Assembly (NCBI RefSeq): GCF_001544095.1
Contig: NZ_BCPT01000010.1
Span: 80,285 to 144,284 of the forward strand
Reading direction: 5' to 3'
Length of the DNA: 64,000 bases
Origin: Enterococcus casseliflavus NBRC 100478
Lineage (GTDB): Bacteria; Bacillota; Bacilli; Lactobacillales; Enterococcaceae
Shown here: in pieces, positions 26,329 to 34,619 of the stretch
Layout: every line of letters starts with the position of its first letter
How positions within the stretch are numbered: position 1 is the first letter of the stretch
Position numbers and translations under genes: made by a program
The notes under the pieces: generated by a model
What the model saw: the letters and a program-made list of their open reading frames with translations, nothing else
Told to the model about the DNA's origin: nothing
Databases searched by the model: none

Positions 26329-27108
26329 TCATCCTTTGCTTTCTTCAAATTGGACTTCTGCTTCTAAAGGGAAATGATCGGAGGGAAAACGACGATCACA
26401 AGAATCCGTTAGACAGGCGGTTTTGACCACCGTGAAGCCTTTCGTATAGATATAATCAATTTCTTCTAGTTCTTGCCATGGTAACGTATAAATAAAATTT
26501 TGATAGGAGCCTTTTGGCCCATGATGGGGCTTCTGTCCATGTTCTTTGGCATTTTGAAAATGCTGCTCTAAGTACCGATGCACCCGCTCCGTTGGCTCCG
26601 CATTCAAGTCGCCCATCAGCAATACAGGATAGCGTTCGATCTGATCTGCCAGCTGCTCAAGGATCACTTTCATCCCTTCAAAACGAGCCATTTCTGAAAT
26701 ATTATCTAAATGAGTCGTGATAGCAAGAAACGGCGGATTCTTTTTTTCCTGCAAGACTGCCCAAACACATAAGCGTGAATACGCAGCTTCTGGATGAATA
26801 CTTGGTTCAGTCGGTGTCAATGACAACCAAAACGAACCTGAAGCTAATAACTCGAAAGCCTCTTTTTGATAATACAGTCCGATGCCTTCACCTAAGCCAT
26901 CACCGTCACGTTCAGCCGTGACGGAAGCATACTGCGCTAACTTTGCTAAATCTGCAAATTGGCTGGGACGAGCTTCTTGGATCGCCAGAACATCCCAGTC
27001 GTAGTAATCGATCAAGGAGCAGACCGCCTCCGATCGATAGTGCCATTGCCATTCTTGGTCATAGTCGGTATCGACTCGTAGATTATAGGTTGCTGCTTTC
27101 ATCTGCAT
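26329..27108 (-). CDS. Endonuclease/exonuclease/phosphatase (EEP) family hydrolase
   Basis: The protein has 259 residues and shows the EEP-fold metal and catalytic motifs: an Asn in ATYNLR (residue 9), Glu45 in AIQEARPSQ, LLMGDLNAEP in the middle, and a C-terminal SDHFPLEAE. Members cleave phosphodiester or phosphomonoester bonds in DNA, phospholipids or small molecules. It has no signal peptide. The start overlaps the esterase gene by 10 bases, so it is firmly within the sugar operon. A phosphodiesterase here might remove phosphoglycerol or similar substituents from periplasm-type cyclic beta-1,2-glucans, but that is a guess. Confidence 0.82.
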   Translation of the reverse strand: MQMKAATYNLRVDTDYDQEWQWHYRSEAVCSLIDYYDWDVLAIQEARPSQFADLAKLAQYASVTAERDGDGLGEGIGLYYQKEAFELLASGSFWLSLTPTEPSIHPEAAYSRLCVWAVLQEKKNPPFLAITTHLDNISEMARFEGMKVILEQLADQIERYPVLLMGDLNAEPTERVHRYLEQHFQNAKEHGQKPHHGPKGSYQNFIYTLPWQELEEIDYIYTKGFTVVKTACLTDSCDRRFPSDHFPLEAEVQFEESKG

Positions 27109-28019
27109 TCATTTCCTTTGAGTAATTTTGTGATTTGCTGCATCTCACGTCGGATTTGTTTCGCTTCGCCGCCGCCATGCCCTTTATTTAAGTAAATACG
27201 CAATTCTTTCGGTCCAGGAATCTTTTTATAGGAAACGAAGAAATCTTCCATGGGACAGATGGGATCAGCACTGCCGACCGATGTATAAACAGGACCAGTT
27301 ATCTGATGAGCAAAATACTTCAAATCAAAATAACTCATGACTTGATAGATCGTTTCCCGCGTTTCTGGAAATTGTTCGATATACTCTTGAATCACCTGGT
27401 AACTTCCTGTTTTTTGTTCGATCCGATGGACAAGATTGGAGTGGCTTGGCACATCGGCAAACGTCGCAAAAATCGGGACGTTCGTTAATGCGTTGACCAA
27501 TAAGGCGATGCCGCCTCCTTGTGAGCCGCCTCTTAAAATAATGCGCTGCGGATCGATTTCCGGTATCTGTTGAAGGACTTCTAGTGTGCGCAAACTATCT
27601 GCGACCAATCGCTTCATATAAAAATCTTCTTTTTTCAAGATGCCGCGTCCAAAAGGTGCTTCATGCTGCGTGGTTTCATAGGGAACCTGATCTTGCGTGC
27701 GTCCCCCTTGTCCGCGATTGTCGATGACAAGACAGCCGCAGCCGATCAATAACCAATGAGCAAATTGGAACGGTTCTTGCACATGATTCATATAGCCTAA
27801 AAAATCAATCACGATTGGACAATCTGCCGCTTGTTCTGGCAGCAGCAGATGCCCATAGATCGTTTCATTACCAAGACTTTGAAAAGAAATCGTAAAACAA
27901 TCGATCCCTTTCAGCAAAGGCGCTTGTTTGGTTCTTTCAAAGGCTAGCGGAAGGGCGTCAAGTTCTTGTTGGACCGAAGCCCAAAAATAGGATCGATCCG
28001 TCGCTGTGGATTCAGTCAT
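27099..28019 (-). CDS. CE7-like acetyl esterase (acetylxylan esterase family)
   Basis: The protein has 306 residues, an alpha/beta hydrolase with a full CE7-type triad: Ser166 in RGGSQGGG, Asp252 in VGSADPICP and His281 in NKGHGGGE, plus the family motif RGQGG (102-106). CE7 enzymes are intracellular deacetylases of acetylated sugars and also cleave cephalosporin C. No signal peptide. It overlaps the DUF624 gene by 8 bases and the EEP gene by 10. In this operon it probably strips acetyl or similar ester groups from imported beta-glucooligosaccharides before phosphorolysis. Confidence 0.88.
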   Translation of the reverse strand: MTESTATDRSYFWASVQQELDALPLAFERTKQAPLLKGIDCFTISFQSLGNETIYGHLLLPEQAADCPIVIDFLGYMNHVQEPFQFAHWLLIGCGCLVIDNRGQGGRTQDQVPYETTQHEAPFGRGILKKEDFYMKRLVADSLRTLEVLQQIPEIDPQRIILRGGSQGGGIALLVNALTNVPIFATFADVPSHSNLVHRIEQKTGSYQVIQEYIEQFPETRETIYQVMSYFDLKYFAHQITGPVYTSVGSADPICPMEDFFVSYKKIPGPKELRIYLNKGHGGGEAKQIRREMQQITKLLKGNECR

Positions 28020-28614
28020 TTGTCTCTTCCCCCTTCGCTAATACTTTATTGAAAAACAACACTTGGACAAAGGCTGAGCCTGAGATCCCTAAACAAACAA
28101 ATAAGAATAGGTTCACTTTGCTGCACAATACAAAGACAAGAATGGGGACCACCAATAAAATGATCGCATTCGCCGTACTGCTAAGAACCGCATAGGCCGT
28201 TTCTTTTGCTGTTTCTTGCAATGATTGGGCAAACAAGCTGTACAAGAGAACGAACACGACGAGATACAGCGCAGCCAAGCTAACGAGGATCACGGCTAAA
28301 ACGCCAAAGTAAGGTGTAATCATCATCAAGGAATAGATCAACCCAGCAAAGACTGCGACATACGCAATAACAAGACCTTCTAAGAAGAGCCCACGTTTGA
28401 GGTTGCTTAAGAATGCTTGCTTGTATCGCTGCCAAATCGGGACATCCCGTTCCTTGTACAATTGATCGATCGTCTGATACAGCGCGATCAATGCTGGTCC
28501 TGCGAGAATCAGCGTCATTGCTGGAATCATAAAGAGAAAACTAACAATGATCATATCTGCTAAAAAAGCAAAGACCCGATAGTACCATCCTTCATAAGAA
28601 AATAGTCGATTCAT
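28012..28614 (-). CDS. DUF624 (YesL-like) membrane protein
   Basis: The protein has 200 residues with about five hydrophobic helices: a start FLADMIIVSFLFMIPAMTLI, a cytoplasmic loop with YKERDVPIWQRYKQAFLSNLKRG, and later helices to about 190. It matches the DUF624/YesL family, which is nearly always found with LplB/YtcP-type ABC sugar importers and may assist or regulate them. It is downstream of the binding-protein gene and separated from it by the repeat/hairpin region 28615-29058, which may lower its expression relative to the importer. Confidence 0.85.
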   Translation of the reverse strand: MNRLFSYEGWYYRVFAFLADMIIVSFLFMIPAMTLILAGPALIALYQTIDQLYKERDVPIWQRYKQAFLSNLKRGLFLEGLVIAYVAVFAGLIYSLMMITPYFGVLAVILVSLAALYLVVFVLLYSLFAQSLQETAKETAYAVLSSTANAIILLVVPILVFVLCSKVNLFLFVCLGISGSAFVQVLFFNKVLAKGEETND

Positions 28615-28730
28615 TATGATCCTCCAATCAAAACTTGCTGATTTGTGCTGCGGGTGCTACGTAAACTTGTTTCTTGCCTTCTTGTGAATTTGGGTCGTTT
28701 CTCAACGTACAGTTTTCTGGGTTGCAGCTT

Positions 28731-28813
28731 GCAGCTTGCATGTCTCACTACGTGAGCCAATCGCAGTGATTCTTTGTATGGACACTACGCTCCCTGAGGT
28801 CGCCTAGTACTTT
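28731..28813. repeat. 83-bp direct repeat, copy 1
   Basis: The unit begins GCAGCTTGCATGTCTCACTA and ends CGCCTAGTACTTT. It recurs at 28877-28959 with one mismatch (GAGG versus GCAG). Inside are two small palindromes, TCACTACGTGA and AATCGCAGTGATT. It lies in the 444-base gap between the binding-protein and DUF624 genes and shows no convincing ORF. Just before it, GCAGCTT is duplicated in tandem. Confidence 0.85.
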
Positions 28814-28876
28814 TCATCATCTGCTCGTCTCCGCTTTCGCTTCGCCTACAGTTGCACTAAGCAAAACACACTAAGT

Positions 28877-28959
28877 GCAGCTTGCATGTCTCACTACGTG
28901 AGCCAATCGCAGTGATTCTTTGTATGGACACTACGCTCCCTGCAGTCGCCTAGTACTTT
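28877..28959. repeat. 83-bp direct repeat, copy 2
   Basis: This is the second copy of the unit at 28731-28813, starting 146 bases downstream, 82 of 83 bases identical. It is followed at once by a hairpin (GAAACA...TGTTTC with inner ATTTGCGC / GCGCAAAT, about 28960-29003). Near-identity argues for recent duplication or gene-conversion upkeep. Confidence 0.85.
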
Positions 28960-29010
28960 GAAACATCAGATTTTGCGCAAAGTACGCGCAAATCCTGTGT
29001 TTCAAAGCAA

Positions 29011-29051
29011 AGGAGAGGAAAGGTCTTTTTTTTGGCTTCCTTTCCTCTCCT
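29011..29051. terminator. 13-bp perfect hairpin after the binding-protein gene
   Basis: AGGAGAGGAAAGG (29011-29023) pairs with CCTTTCCTCTCCT (29039-29051) across a 15-base loop. On the minus strand it follows the binding-protein stop by 7 bases. It is not followed by a clean T tract (TTGCTTTG), so it may be a leaky terminator or a 3' stabiliser that keeps the binding-protein message abundant relative to the downstream genes. Confidence 0.7.
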
Positions 29052-29058
29052 ATGGGGG

Positions 29059-30660
29059 TTATTTTAGTCGTTCGCGGTTTTCGGCCATTTTTTCAGTTTT
29101 AATGTCTTTGATTGCATCCCAGTTGTTTGAATCTAAGAAGCTTTCAAAGTCGGTTAGTGTGCTGTCAAATGTTCCTTCATCTTTTGAACGGATCAATGAG
29201 ATGATCGTGCTGTTGATTTTGGTTTTGATGGCTGTGTTTGAACGTGCTTCAGCAGTTCCAGCATCTGGATCCGTATTTTCGATCACAAAGTGTGGATACA
29301 ATTTGCCTTCGCCCCACTCTTGCATTTGAGTCAACGCATTTTCGGTTTTGACTTTCAGTGCATTGACACGGTCATTGTTAAAGTAGTTGAAACGGCTGAT
29401 ACCATATTTTTTGTTGTAGCCTTCGTTGTCGGTTTGTTCCATTTCTTTGATTTCTGGCAAGTAATCGATTTTGCCTTCATCGTTGTATTCATACGTCACG
29501 CCTTCAACGCCGAATTTTGTCAAAATTTGTCCTGGTTCATCGATCAAGTACGTGAAGAGTTGGGTTACCTTTGCTGGATCCGCCGCATCTTTTGTGATGT
29601 AGTTGATCAACCAGCCAGAAATTCCTGTTTGGTTCAAGGTTGCTTCACGACCAGACGTGCTGGCAGGGCCATCGATTGCGATGTAGCGTGTGTCAGAGTT
29701 TTTCATGAATTCAGTGAAGTTCCCACCTTGTCCGCTCGTTCCTGCGACTAAGATCGTTGCATAGTCCCCTTGTTTTACTTTTTCATCATAGGTTGGACCG
29801 TCATCGGTAAAGCTGTCATCACTGATGTTGCCGTCACGATACACTTGATTGAAGGTTTTCAACCATGAGATATATTCTTCATCTAAATTACGGTCGTAGA
29901 ACGCACCATCTTCATCTTCTAATGGAACACCTAAGAAATCTTGCAATTTATCTAAGAATGGTCCTGCTGTTTCGCCGATCGTTGTGAAGCCCATTGGTGT
30001 CAAATCAGGGAATTTCTCGCTGATTTCTTTCATGACTTTCACATAGTTTTCTGGCGTCGAAACATCTGGTTTGCCTAATGCTTCATAGACATCTTCACGG
30101 ATCACAAAGTTGTCGTTGACGGGAATATTGCCGCTTTCGTAGTCTGCTGCTGTGTTGGAATAGTTTGGATAGCCATAAGTTTTGCCATCATCTAAAGCAA
30201 ACCATTTGAAGGTATCTTCGGTCACGACATTCATCAAATACGGATCGTATTGTTCCGCTAAATCGTTCAATGAGTATGCCCAACTATCAGCTTTTGTGGC
30301 TGCTTGGCTGGTTTTATCCATCAACGTCACGATATCAGGCATATCACCACTTGAAATCAAAGCGTTTAATTTTGAATCATCCCCTGAAATAAATTCAATA
30401 TCAATGTTCAAATCTTTTTTGATTTGGGCTGTCGTCACATCTTCACCAAATGGCAAAGCTGTCCAGTCTGAATTGATGTACCATGTGATCTTGGTTGGTT
30501 CTTCTTTGGTATCGAGTTTCCATGCTGGTGTCTTTTCATCTAACTCATACCGATCTTTGATAGAAAAATCCGAACTGCTGGCATTGTCTGAGCTGCCGCC
30601 ACATGCTGCTAAGCTGAGTAATGCTGATGCTGCCAATAAACCGCCTACTACTTTTTTCAT
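29059..30660 (-). CDS. Sugar ABC transporter substrate-binding lipoprotein
   Basis: The protein has 533 residues with a lipoprotein signal peptide: LSLAAC-GG with Cys20 as the lipidated residue and a Gly/Ser/Asn-rich linker. The rest is an LplA-type binding protein with two lobes, rich in acidic and aromatic residues (YINSDWTALPFGEDV near the N-terminus). Its position matches Lin1841 of Listeria innocua, a sophorooligosaccharide-binding protein. It works outside the membrane and hands substrate to the two permeases encoded upstream. It lies 14 bases after the permease gene and before a strong hairpin. Confidence 0.9.
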   Translation of the reverse strand: MKKVVGGLLAASALLSLAACGGSSDNASSSDFSIKDRYELDEKTPAWKLDTKEEPTKITWYINSDWTALPFGEDVTTAQIKKDLNIDIEFISGDDSKLNALISSGDMPDIVTLMDKTSQAATKADSWAYSLNDLAEQYDPYLMNVVTEDTFKWFALDDGKTYGYPNYSNTAADYESGNIPVNDNFVIREDVYEALGKPDVSTPENYVKVMKEISEKFPDLTPMGFTTIGETAGPFLDKLQDFLGVPLEDEDGAFYDRNLDEEYISWLKTFNQVYRDGNISDDSFTDDGPTYDEKVKQGDYATILVAGTSGQGGNFTEFMKNSDTRYIAIDGPASTSGREATLNQTGISGWLINYITKDAADPAKVTQLFTYLIDEPGQILTKFGVEGVTYEYNDEGKIDYLPEIKEMEQTDNEGYNKKYGISRFNYFNNDRVNALKVKTENALTQMQEWGEGKLYPHFVIENTDPDAGTAEARSNTAIKTKINSTIISLIRSKDEGTFDSTLTDFESFLDSNNWDAIKDIKTEKMAENRERLK

Positions 30661-30674
30661 GTCTATCCCTCTTT

Positions 30675-31556
30675 CTATTCTTTTACTGCACCGGCCATCA
30701 TACCGCCGATAAAGTGTTTTTGAAGCAATGGATATATAATTAAAATTGGCACTGTCGTGATGACGATCGTAGCCAACTGAACCCCACGGGTCGTTGCTTG
30801 GACGATAAAGTCGGTACTACCGCTTTCAGTCATCGTACTCAAGTTGGATTGGACGATGATTTCATAAATCTTCATTTGCAGCGGATAGAGATACTCTTTT
30901 GTGATATACAGTTTTGTCGTCATAAAATCGTTCCATTGGCCAACCCCGTTGAACAAGATGATGGTTGCCAAGGCCGGTTTCGTTAATGGTAAGAAGATTT
31001 TATAGAAGATTTGGAATTCACTTGCACCGTCGATCTTCGCAGATTCTTCGAGTGAAGGCGGAATCTCACGGAAAAAGTTCATTAAAATTACGACATCATA
31101 GTAGCTGAACAAGGCTGGAATAATGTAGACCCAGAAAGAATCCAGTAATCCTAGCGAGCGAATCAGCAAGTACGTTGGAATCATCCCACCACTGAAGTAC
31201 ATGGTGATGACCCCCATCGTTGTATAGATGTTGCGGCCGACCAAGCGTGATTTACTCAATCCGTAAGCCACGATCGCACAAAACAAGGTATGGGTCGCAG
31301 CCCCAAGAACCGTTTTTAACACTGAGATCAAGAAGGCACGGGGGATACTTGCGTCGGAAAAAACTTTCCGATAGTTTTCCCAGGTAAAGTCTTTGGGCCA
31401 TAACACGAGGCCGTTGCCCGCTAATCCAGAACTAGAAGACACGGAGGAAACCAAGATATTCCAAATCGGTACGATGATCATCAATGAGAATAAAATCAAG
31501 ATCACGGTATTGAAGAAGTAAAACCACGTGTTTTCTTTTGCTTTTCTTTTGATCAT
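30675..31556 (-). CDS. Sugar ABC transporter permease, LplC/YtcP type
   Basis: The protein has 293 residues with six predicted transmembrane helices and the MalG-type EAA loop, ESAKIDGASEFQIFYKIFLPL (about residues 185-205), which contacts the ATPase. The C-terminus is GGMMAGAVKE, typical of the YtcP/LplC subgroup. It lies between the other permease gene (11-base gap) and the binding-protein gene. No ATP-binding subunit is encoded in the operon, so a shared MsmX-like ATPase from elsewhere is expected. Confidence 0.92.
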   Translation of the reverse strand: MIKRKAKENTWFYFFNTVILILFSLMIIVPIWNILVSSVSSSSGLAGNGLVLWPKDFTWENYRKVFSDASIPRAFLISVLKTVLGAATHTLFCAIVAYGLSKSRLVGRNIYTTMGVITMYFSGGMIPTYLLIRSLGLLDSFWVYIIPALFSYYDVVILMNFFREIPPSLEESAKIDGASEFQIFYKIFLPLTKPALATIILFNGVGQWNDFMTTKLYITKEYLYPLQMKIYEIIVQSNLSTMTESGSTDFIVQATTRGVQLATIVITTVPILIIYPLLQKHFIGGMMAGAVKE

Positions 31557-31567
31557 GTTTTTTCCTC

Positions 31568-32479
31568 CTATAAGATAACTGAATTGCCGTTGTTCAACTT
31601 GCGGGTCACTCGATCCGTGATCACCAATAAGATGACGGAAATGACCGCGATCCCCAAGCCGACAGCAGTTGCATAAGAGAAATCACCTTGCGTCAACCCC
31701 ATTTTATAAACGAAGGAGTTGATGACTTCTGAACGGTTTTGGTTCTGTGAATTCATTAAAACTAATGTTTGATCTAGGTTTGACCCTAAGATACCGCTCA
31801 CATTCAGAATCAAGTTTAAGGAGATGATCGGTGTCAGTAATGGCAATGTGATCGAACGAATCTGTCTTAGCTTGCTGGCACCATCGATTCGTGCGGCTTC
31901 ATAAAACGTTGGATCGATCCGCGACATACCTGCCAAGTAAAGGATCGTTCCCCAGCCGACTTCTTTCCATAGATCAGAAAGGACCGCGATCCACCAATAT
32001 TTGCTTGGATCCAATAGATGATTGACCCCTTTGTCCATCAATCCTACCGACATCAGCACTTGGTTGATAAAGCCGTTCGTTGACAGCCAAGAAATCATCA
32101 TCCCACCTAGCACGATCCATGAGAAAAAATGGGGAATGTATGAAACCGTTTGAATAAATTTCTTCAAGCGGCCATCTTGCATTTCAAAAATCATAATGGC
32201 TAACACAATCGGGATCGCAAAACCTAAACCTAATTTCAATAAGCTGATGGCTAACGTATTTCTAACCGCTTCCCAGAAAAAACTGTCATTCATAATGATA
32301 CGGAAATTCTCTAACCCGACCCATGGTGCTGATGAAATCGTGTCAATCACTGTATAGTTTTTGAAAGCGATTATAATTCCGTAGATCGGAATATAATTAA
32401 ATACGATCATAAATGCCACGCCGGGAAAAACCATCCAGTGAAGCTGCCGTTGACTATAAAACTTTTGCAGTTTACTCAT
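31568..32479 (-). CDS. Sugar ABC transporter permease, LplB type
   Basis: The protein has 303 residues from the ATG with AAGGAG at 9-base spacing; a TTG two codons earlier is too close to that site. Six transmembrane helices; EAA-loop sequence YEAARIDGASKLRQIRSITLPLL near residue 205. The N-terminal segment QLHWMVFPGVAFMIVFNYIPIYG is characteristic of the LplB/YteP subgroup of carbohydrate importers. It is the first gene of the operon, about 70 bases from the predicted transcription start. Confidence 0.92.
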   Translation of the reverse strand: MSKLQKFYSQRQLHWMVFPGVAFMIVFNYIPIYGIIIAFKNYTVIDTISSAPWVGLENFRIIMNDSFFWEAVRNTLAISLLKLGLGFAIPIVLAIMIFEMQDGRLKKFIQTVSYIPHFFSWIVLGGMMISWLSTNGFINQVLMSVGLMDKGVNHLLDPSKYWWIAVLSDLWKEVGWGTILYLAGMSRIDPTFYEAARIDGASKLRQIRSITLPLLTPIISLNLILNVSGILGSNLDQTLVLMNSQNQNRSEVINSFVYKMGLTQGDFSYATAVGLGIAVISVILLVITDRVTRKLNNGNSVIL

Positions 32480-32529
32480 AAACAAAATCTCCTTCTTTCT
32501 ATCCTCGCAACACTACCTATATCTCCACA

Positions 32530-32547
32530 TTTTGGTGAAACGTTTCT
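32530..32547. promoter_or_regulatory. LacI-family operator O1
   Basis: TTTTGGTGAAACGTTTCT with the palindromic core GAAACGTTTC at 32537-32546. It lies about +2 to +19 relative to the predicted start of the operon, a position that would block transcription. The half-site is one base shorter than a CcpA cre box, so it is read as the operator of the operon's own LacI protein. Confidence 0.65.
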
Positions 32548-32555
32548 ACAAAAAG

Positions 32556-32584
32556 ATTATATCCGCTGCCAATCGAAAATGCAA
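32556..32584 (-). promoter_or_regulatory. Promoter of the beta-1,2-glucan operon
   Basis: On the minus strand TTGCAT (32584-32579) and TATAAT (32561-32556) are 17 bases apart, predicting a start near 32549. Operator O1 follows directly. Confidence 0.72.
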
Positions 32585-32773
32585 GCCTTTCCAATTATTT
32601 TTTTCAGCTTTTCTTTTTTCACAAATTTCGTTGGGTTCCTCACAAATAAAAAAGCTTTCATATCTGCTTTTTCAGACGAAATCATTTTTACAAACATTTC
32701 CTTTTAATCAAATTTCACAAATATTGTATTTTTTCAACATCGATTAATTCACAGAAATCATTAAAAAATAAAA

Positions 32774-32791
32774 AGAAACGTTTCACCAAAA
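32774..32791. promoter_or_regulatory. LacI-family operator O2, inverted copy
   Basis: AGAAACGTTTCACCAAAA is the exact reverse complement of O1 over all 18 bases. The cores are 238 bp apart centre to centre. O2 sits upstream of the promoter and beside the ruvB terminator. The stretch between them (32585-32773) is AT-rich and holds no gene. Confidence 0.65.
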
Positions 32792-32794
32792 GCA

Positions 32795-32827
32795 CAAAAA
32801 AGCAGCAACCATCGCTGATTGCTGCTT
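32795..32827 (-). terminator. Terminator of ruvAB
   Basis: On the minus strand AAGCAGCAA pairs with TTGCTGCTT around TCAGCGATGG and is followed by TTTTTG, 5 bases after the ruvB stop. Confidence 0.8.
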
Positions 32828-32831
32828 CGTT

Positions 32832-33833
32832 CTATTCACTTCTTTGCGGATAACCAAAATGGTCATAGGCTAACGGCGTTGCGATCCGCCCACGCGAGGT
32901 GCGTTTCAAAAATCCTTTTTGGATCAAAAACGGTTCGTACATATCTTCCACTGTTTCGGTTTCTTCCCCGATATTGACAGCGATCGTACTTAATCCCACC
33001 GGGCCGCCTTGGTACAATTCGATCATCGTGCGGATCAATTTCTGATCGATATAATCCAAGCCAGCATGATCGACTGCCAAAAGCGCCAATGCCTGGTCAG
33101 CAACGGTGCGATCGATCAATCCATCTGCTTGCACTTGCGCATAATCGCGAACTCGTTTAAGCAACCGGTTGGCAATCCGTGGAGTGCCTCGGGACCGGCG
33201 GGCGATTTCGATCGCCCCTTCTTCCACGATATCCGTTTCAAAGATCGACGCAGTCCGCTGCACGATCTCTTTTAAATCATGGTCTTCATAAAATTGCATA
33301 TGAGAAATGATCCCGAAGCGATCCCGTAGTGGCGCCGAGAGCATCCCCGCCCGCGTCGTTGCGCCGACTAAGGTAAATGGCGGGAGTGGAAAATGAACTG
33401 GGTGAGCCGTTGTCCCTTGCCCCACCATGATATCTACATAAAAATCTTCCATTGCCGAATAAAGCATTTCTTCGGCGACACGAGGCAAGCGATGGATCTC
33501 ATCGATAAACAGAACATCCCCTGGCTGCAGCTCATTCAAGATCGCAATCAAATCCCCTGGTTTTTCGATCGCAGGACCGCTGGTCGTCTTGATTTGGACC
33601 TGCATCTCGTTGGCGATCACCATTGCCATCGTTGTTTTCCCTAAGCCTGGCGGACCATATAAGAGGACATGATCCAACGCTTCTTCTCGATTTTTCGCCG
33701 CTTGGATATAAATCGAAAGCTCCTGCTTGACTTTGTCTTGTCCGATATATTGGGCAAGGGTTTGCGGACGCAAGGATTTTTCGATGATCTCTTCTTGTTC
33801 TGTGCTTTCTGGCGAAACAATTCGTTCATCCAT
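32832..33833 (-). CDS. ruvB: Holliday junction branch-migration ATPase RuvB
   Basis: The protein has 333 residues, normal for the family. Walker [11 protein letters not shown] (59-68), Walker [10 protein letters not shown], sensor-1 region [21 protein letters not shown] with the arginine finger, and a C-terminal winged-helix with [10 protein letters not shown] and [14 protein letters not shown]. RuvB forms hexameric motors on either side of a RuvA-bound Holliday junction and drives branch migration in recombinational repair. It is 14 bases downstream of ruvA and followed by a terminator. Confidence 0.98.
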   Translation of the reverse strand: MDERIVSPESTEQEEIIEKSLRPQTLAQYIGQDKVKQELSIYIQAAKNREEALDHVLLYGPPGLGKTTMAMVIANEMQVQIKTTSGPAIEKPGDLIAILNELQPGDVLFIDEIHRLPRVAEEMLYSAMEDFYVDIMVGQGTTAHPVHFPLPPFTLVGATTRAGMLSAPLRDRFGIISHMQFYEDHDLKEIVQRTASIFETDIVEEGAIEIARRSRGTPRIANRLLKRVRDYAQVQADGLIDRTVADQALALLAVDHAGLDYIDQKLIRTMIELYQGGPVGLSTIAVNIGEETETVEDMYEPFLIQKGFLKRTSRGRIATPLAYDHFGYPQRSE

Positions 33834-33847
33834 CGTCTACTTGCTCC

Positions 33848-34438
33848 TTACTTTTTCATCATCAATCGGAGAGCTTCCCGCAAGTACTCATCCGTCGATT
33901 TTGTGGTATTCGCCGCTAATTGTTTTTCGGCTTTCTTGACTTCTTTTTCGCTATAACCCAATGCTTTCAAGGCTTCCATCGCTTCATCTAAAGCAGTCGT
34001 TGCTACGCTTAGAGGAACGATCGCTTCTTCTCCAACCAGTTCAGCCACTTTGCCTTTCAAGTCTAGGATCATTTGCTGCGCCGTCTTTTTACCGACACCT
34101 GGGAACTTAGTCAAATAATTGACGTCCCCATTTTCGACTGCCGTGATCAACCCTGTATGGTCTTCATTGGCCATGATTGCTAACGCACTCTTTGGTCCAA
34201 TACCTGAGACACTGATCAATTTTAAAAACAACTGCTTGCCTTCGATCGTGGCAAAGCCGTAGAGACTATGAGCATCTTCACGAATCACTTGGTGCAGATA
34301 GATTTTTACTTCTTGGTTCAACTTGCCGCTAAATGAATACGGATTGCCAAAAGCGATCTGATAGCCGATGCCATGGGTCTCAACGACGATATACGCCGGA
34401 AAGATATCCGTTACTTTTCCTATGATATATTCGTACAT
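33848..34438 (-). CDS. ruvA: Holliday junction-binding protein RuvA
   Basis: The protein has 196 residues. N-terminal OB domain ([28 protein letters not shown]), two helix-hairpin-helix motifs in the middle ([14 protein letters not shown] and [20 protein letters not shown]), acidic flexible linker and the C-terminal three-helix domain ([17 protein letters not shown]) that binds RuvB. It recognises the four-way junction and loads RuvB. First gene of the ruvAB pair. The 181 bases upstream (34439-34619) show no gene or clear structure. Confidence 0.98.
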   Translation of the reverse strand: MYEYIIGKVTDIFPAYIVVETHGIGYQIAFGNPYSFSGKLNQEVKIYLHQVIREDAHSLYGFATIEGKQLFLKLISVSGIGPKSALAIMANEDHTGLITAVENGDVNYLTKFPGVGKKTAQQMILDLKGKVAELVGEEAIVPLSVATTALDEAMEALKALGYSEKEVKKAEKQLAANTTKSTDEYLREALRLMMKK

Positions 34439-34619
34439 GTGCTTTCCTTTCTGTACATATGTTCCCTTTATTGTAGCACAGACGAGAGGGCAAAAAAAGG
34501 ACTGTGAACGAAGGAAAAGGCTTAGCAGGAAACAAACGGAGGAAAAACCGTTGTTTCAGTCGCATTTTTTCAAACGAGACATGCTGCTGCGTCTTTTTTT
34601 CGCACACAGTTCCTAATAC

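Noticed and set aside
32530..32547. CcpA cre box reading of GAAACGTTTC
   Set aside because: The half-site is one base shorter than the cre consensus, and the exact inverted copy plus the linked LacI gene fit a specific operator better; CcpA binding is not excluded.
34380..34607. 75-codon minus-strand frame upstream of ruvA
   Set aside because: Overlaps the ruvA start, no ribosome binding site, composition unlike a conserved protein.
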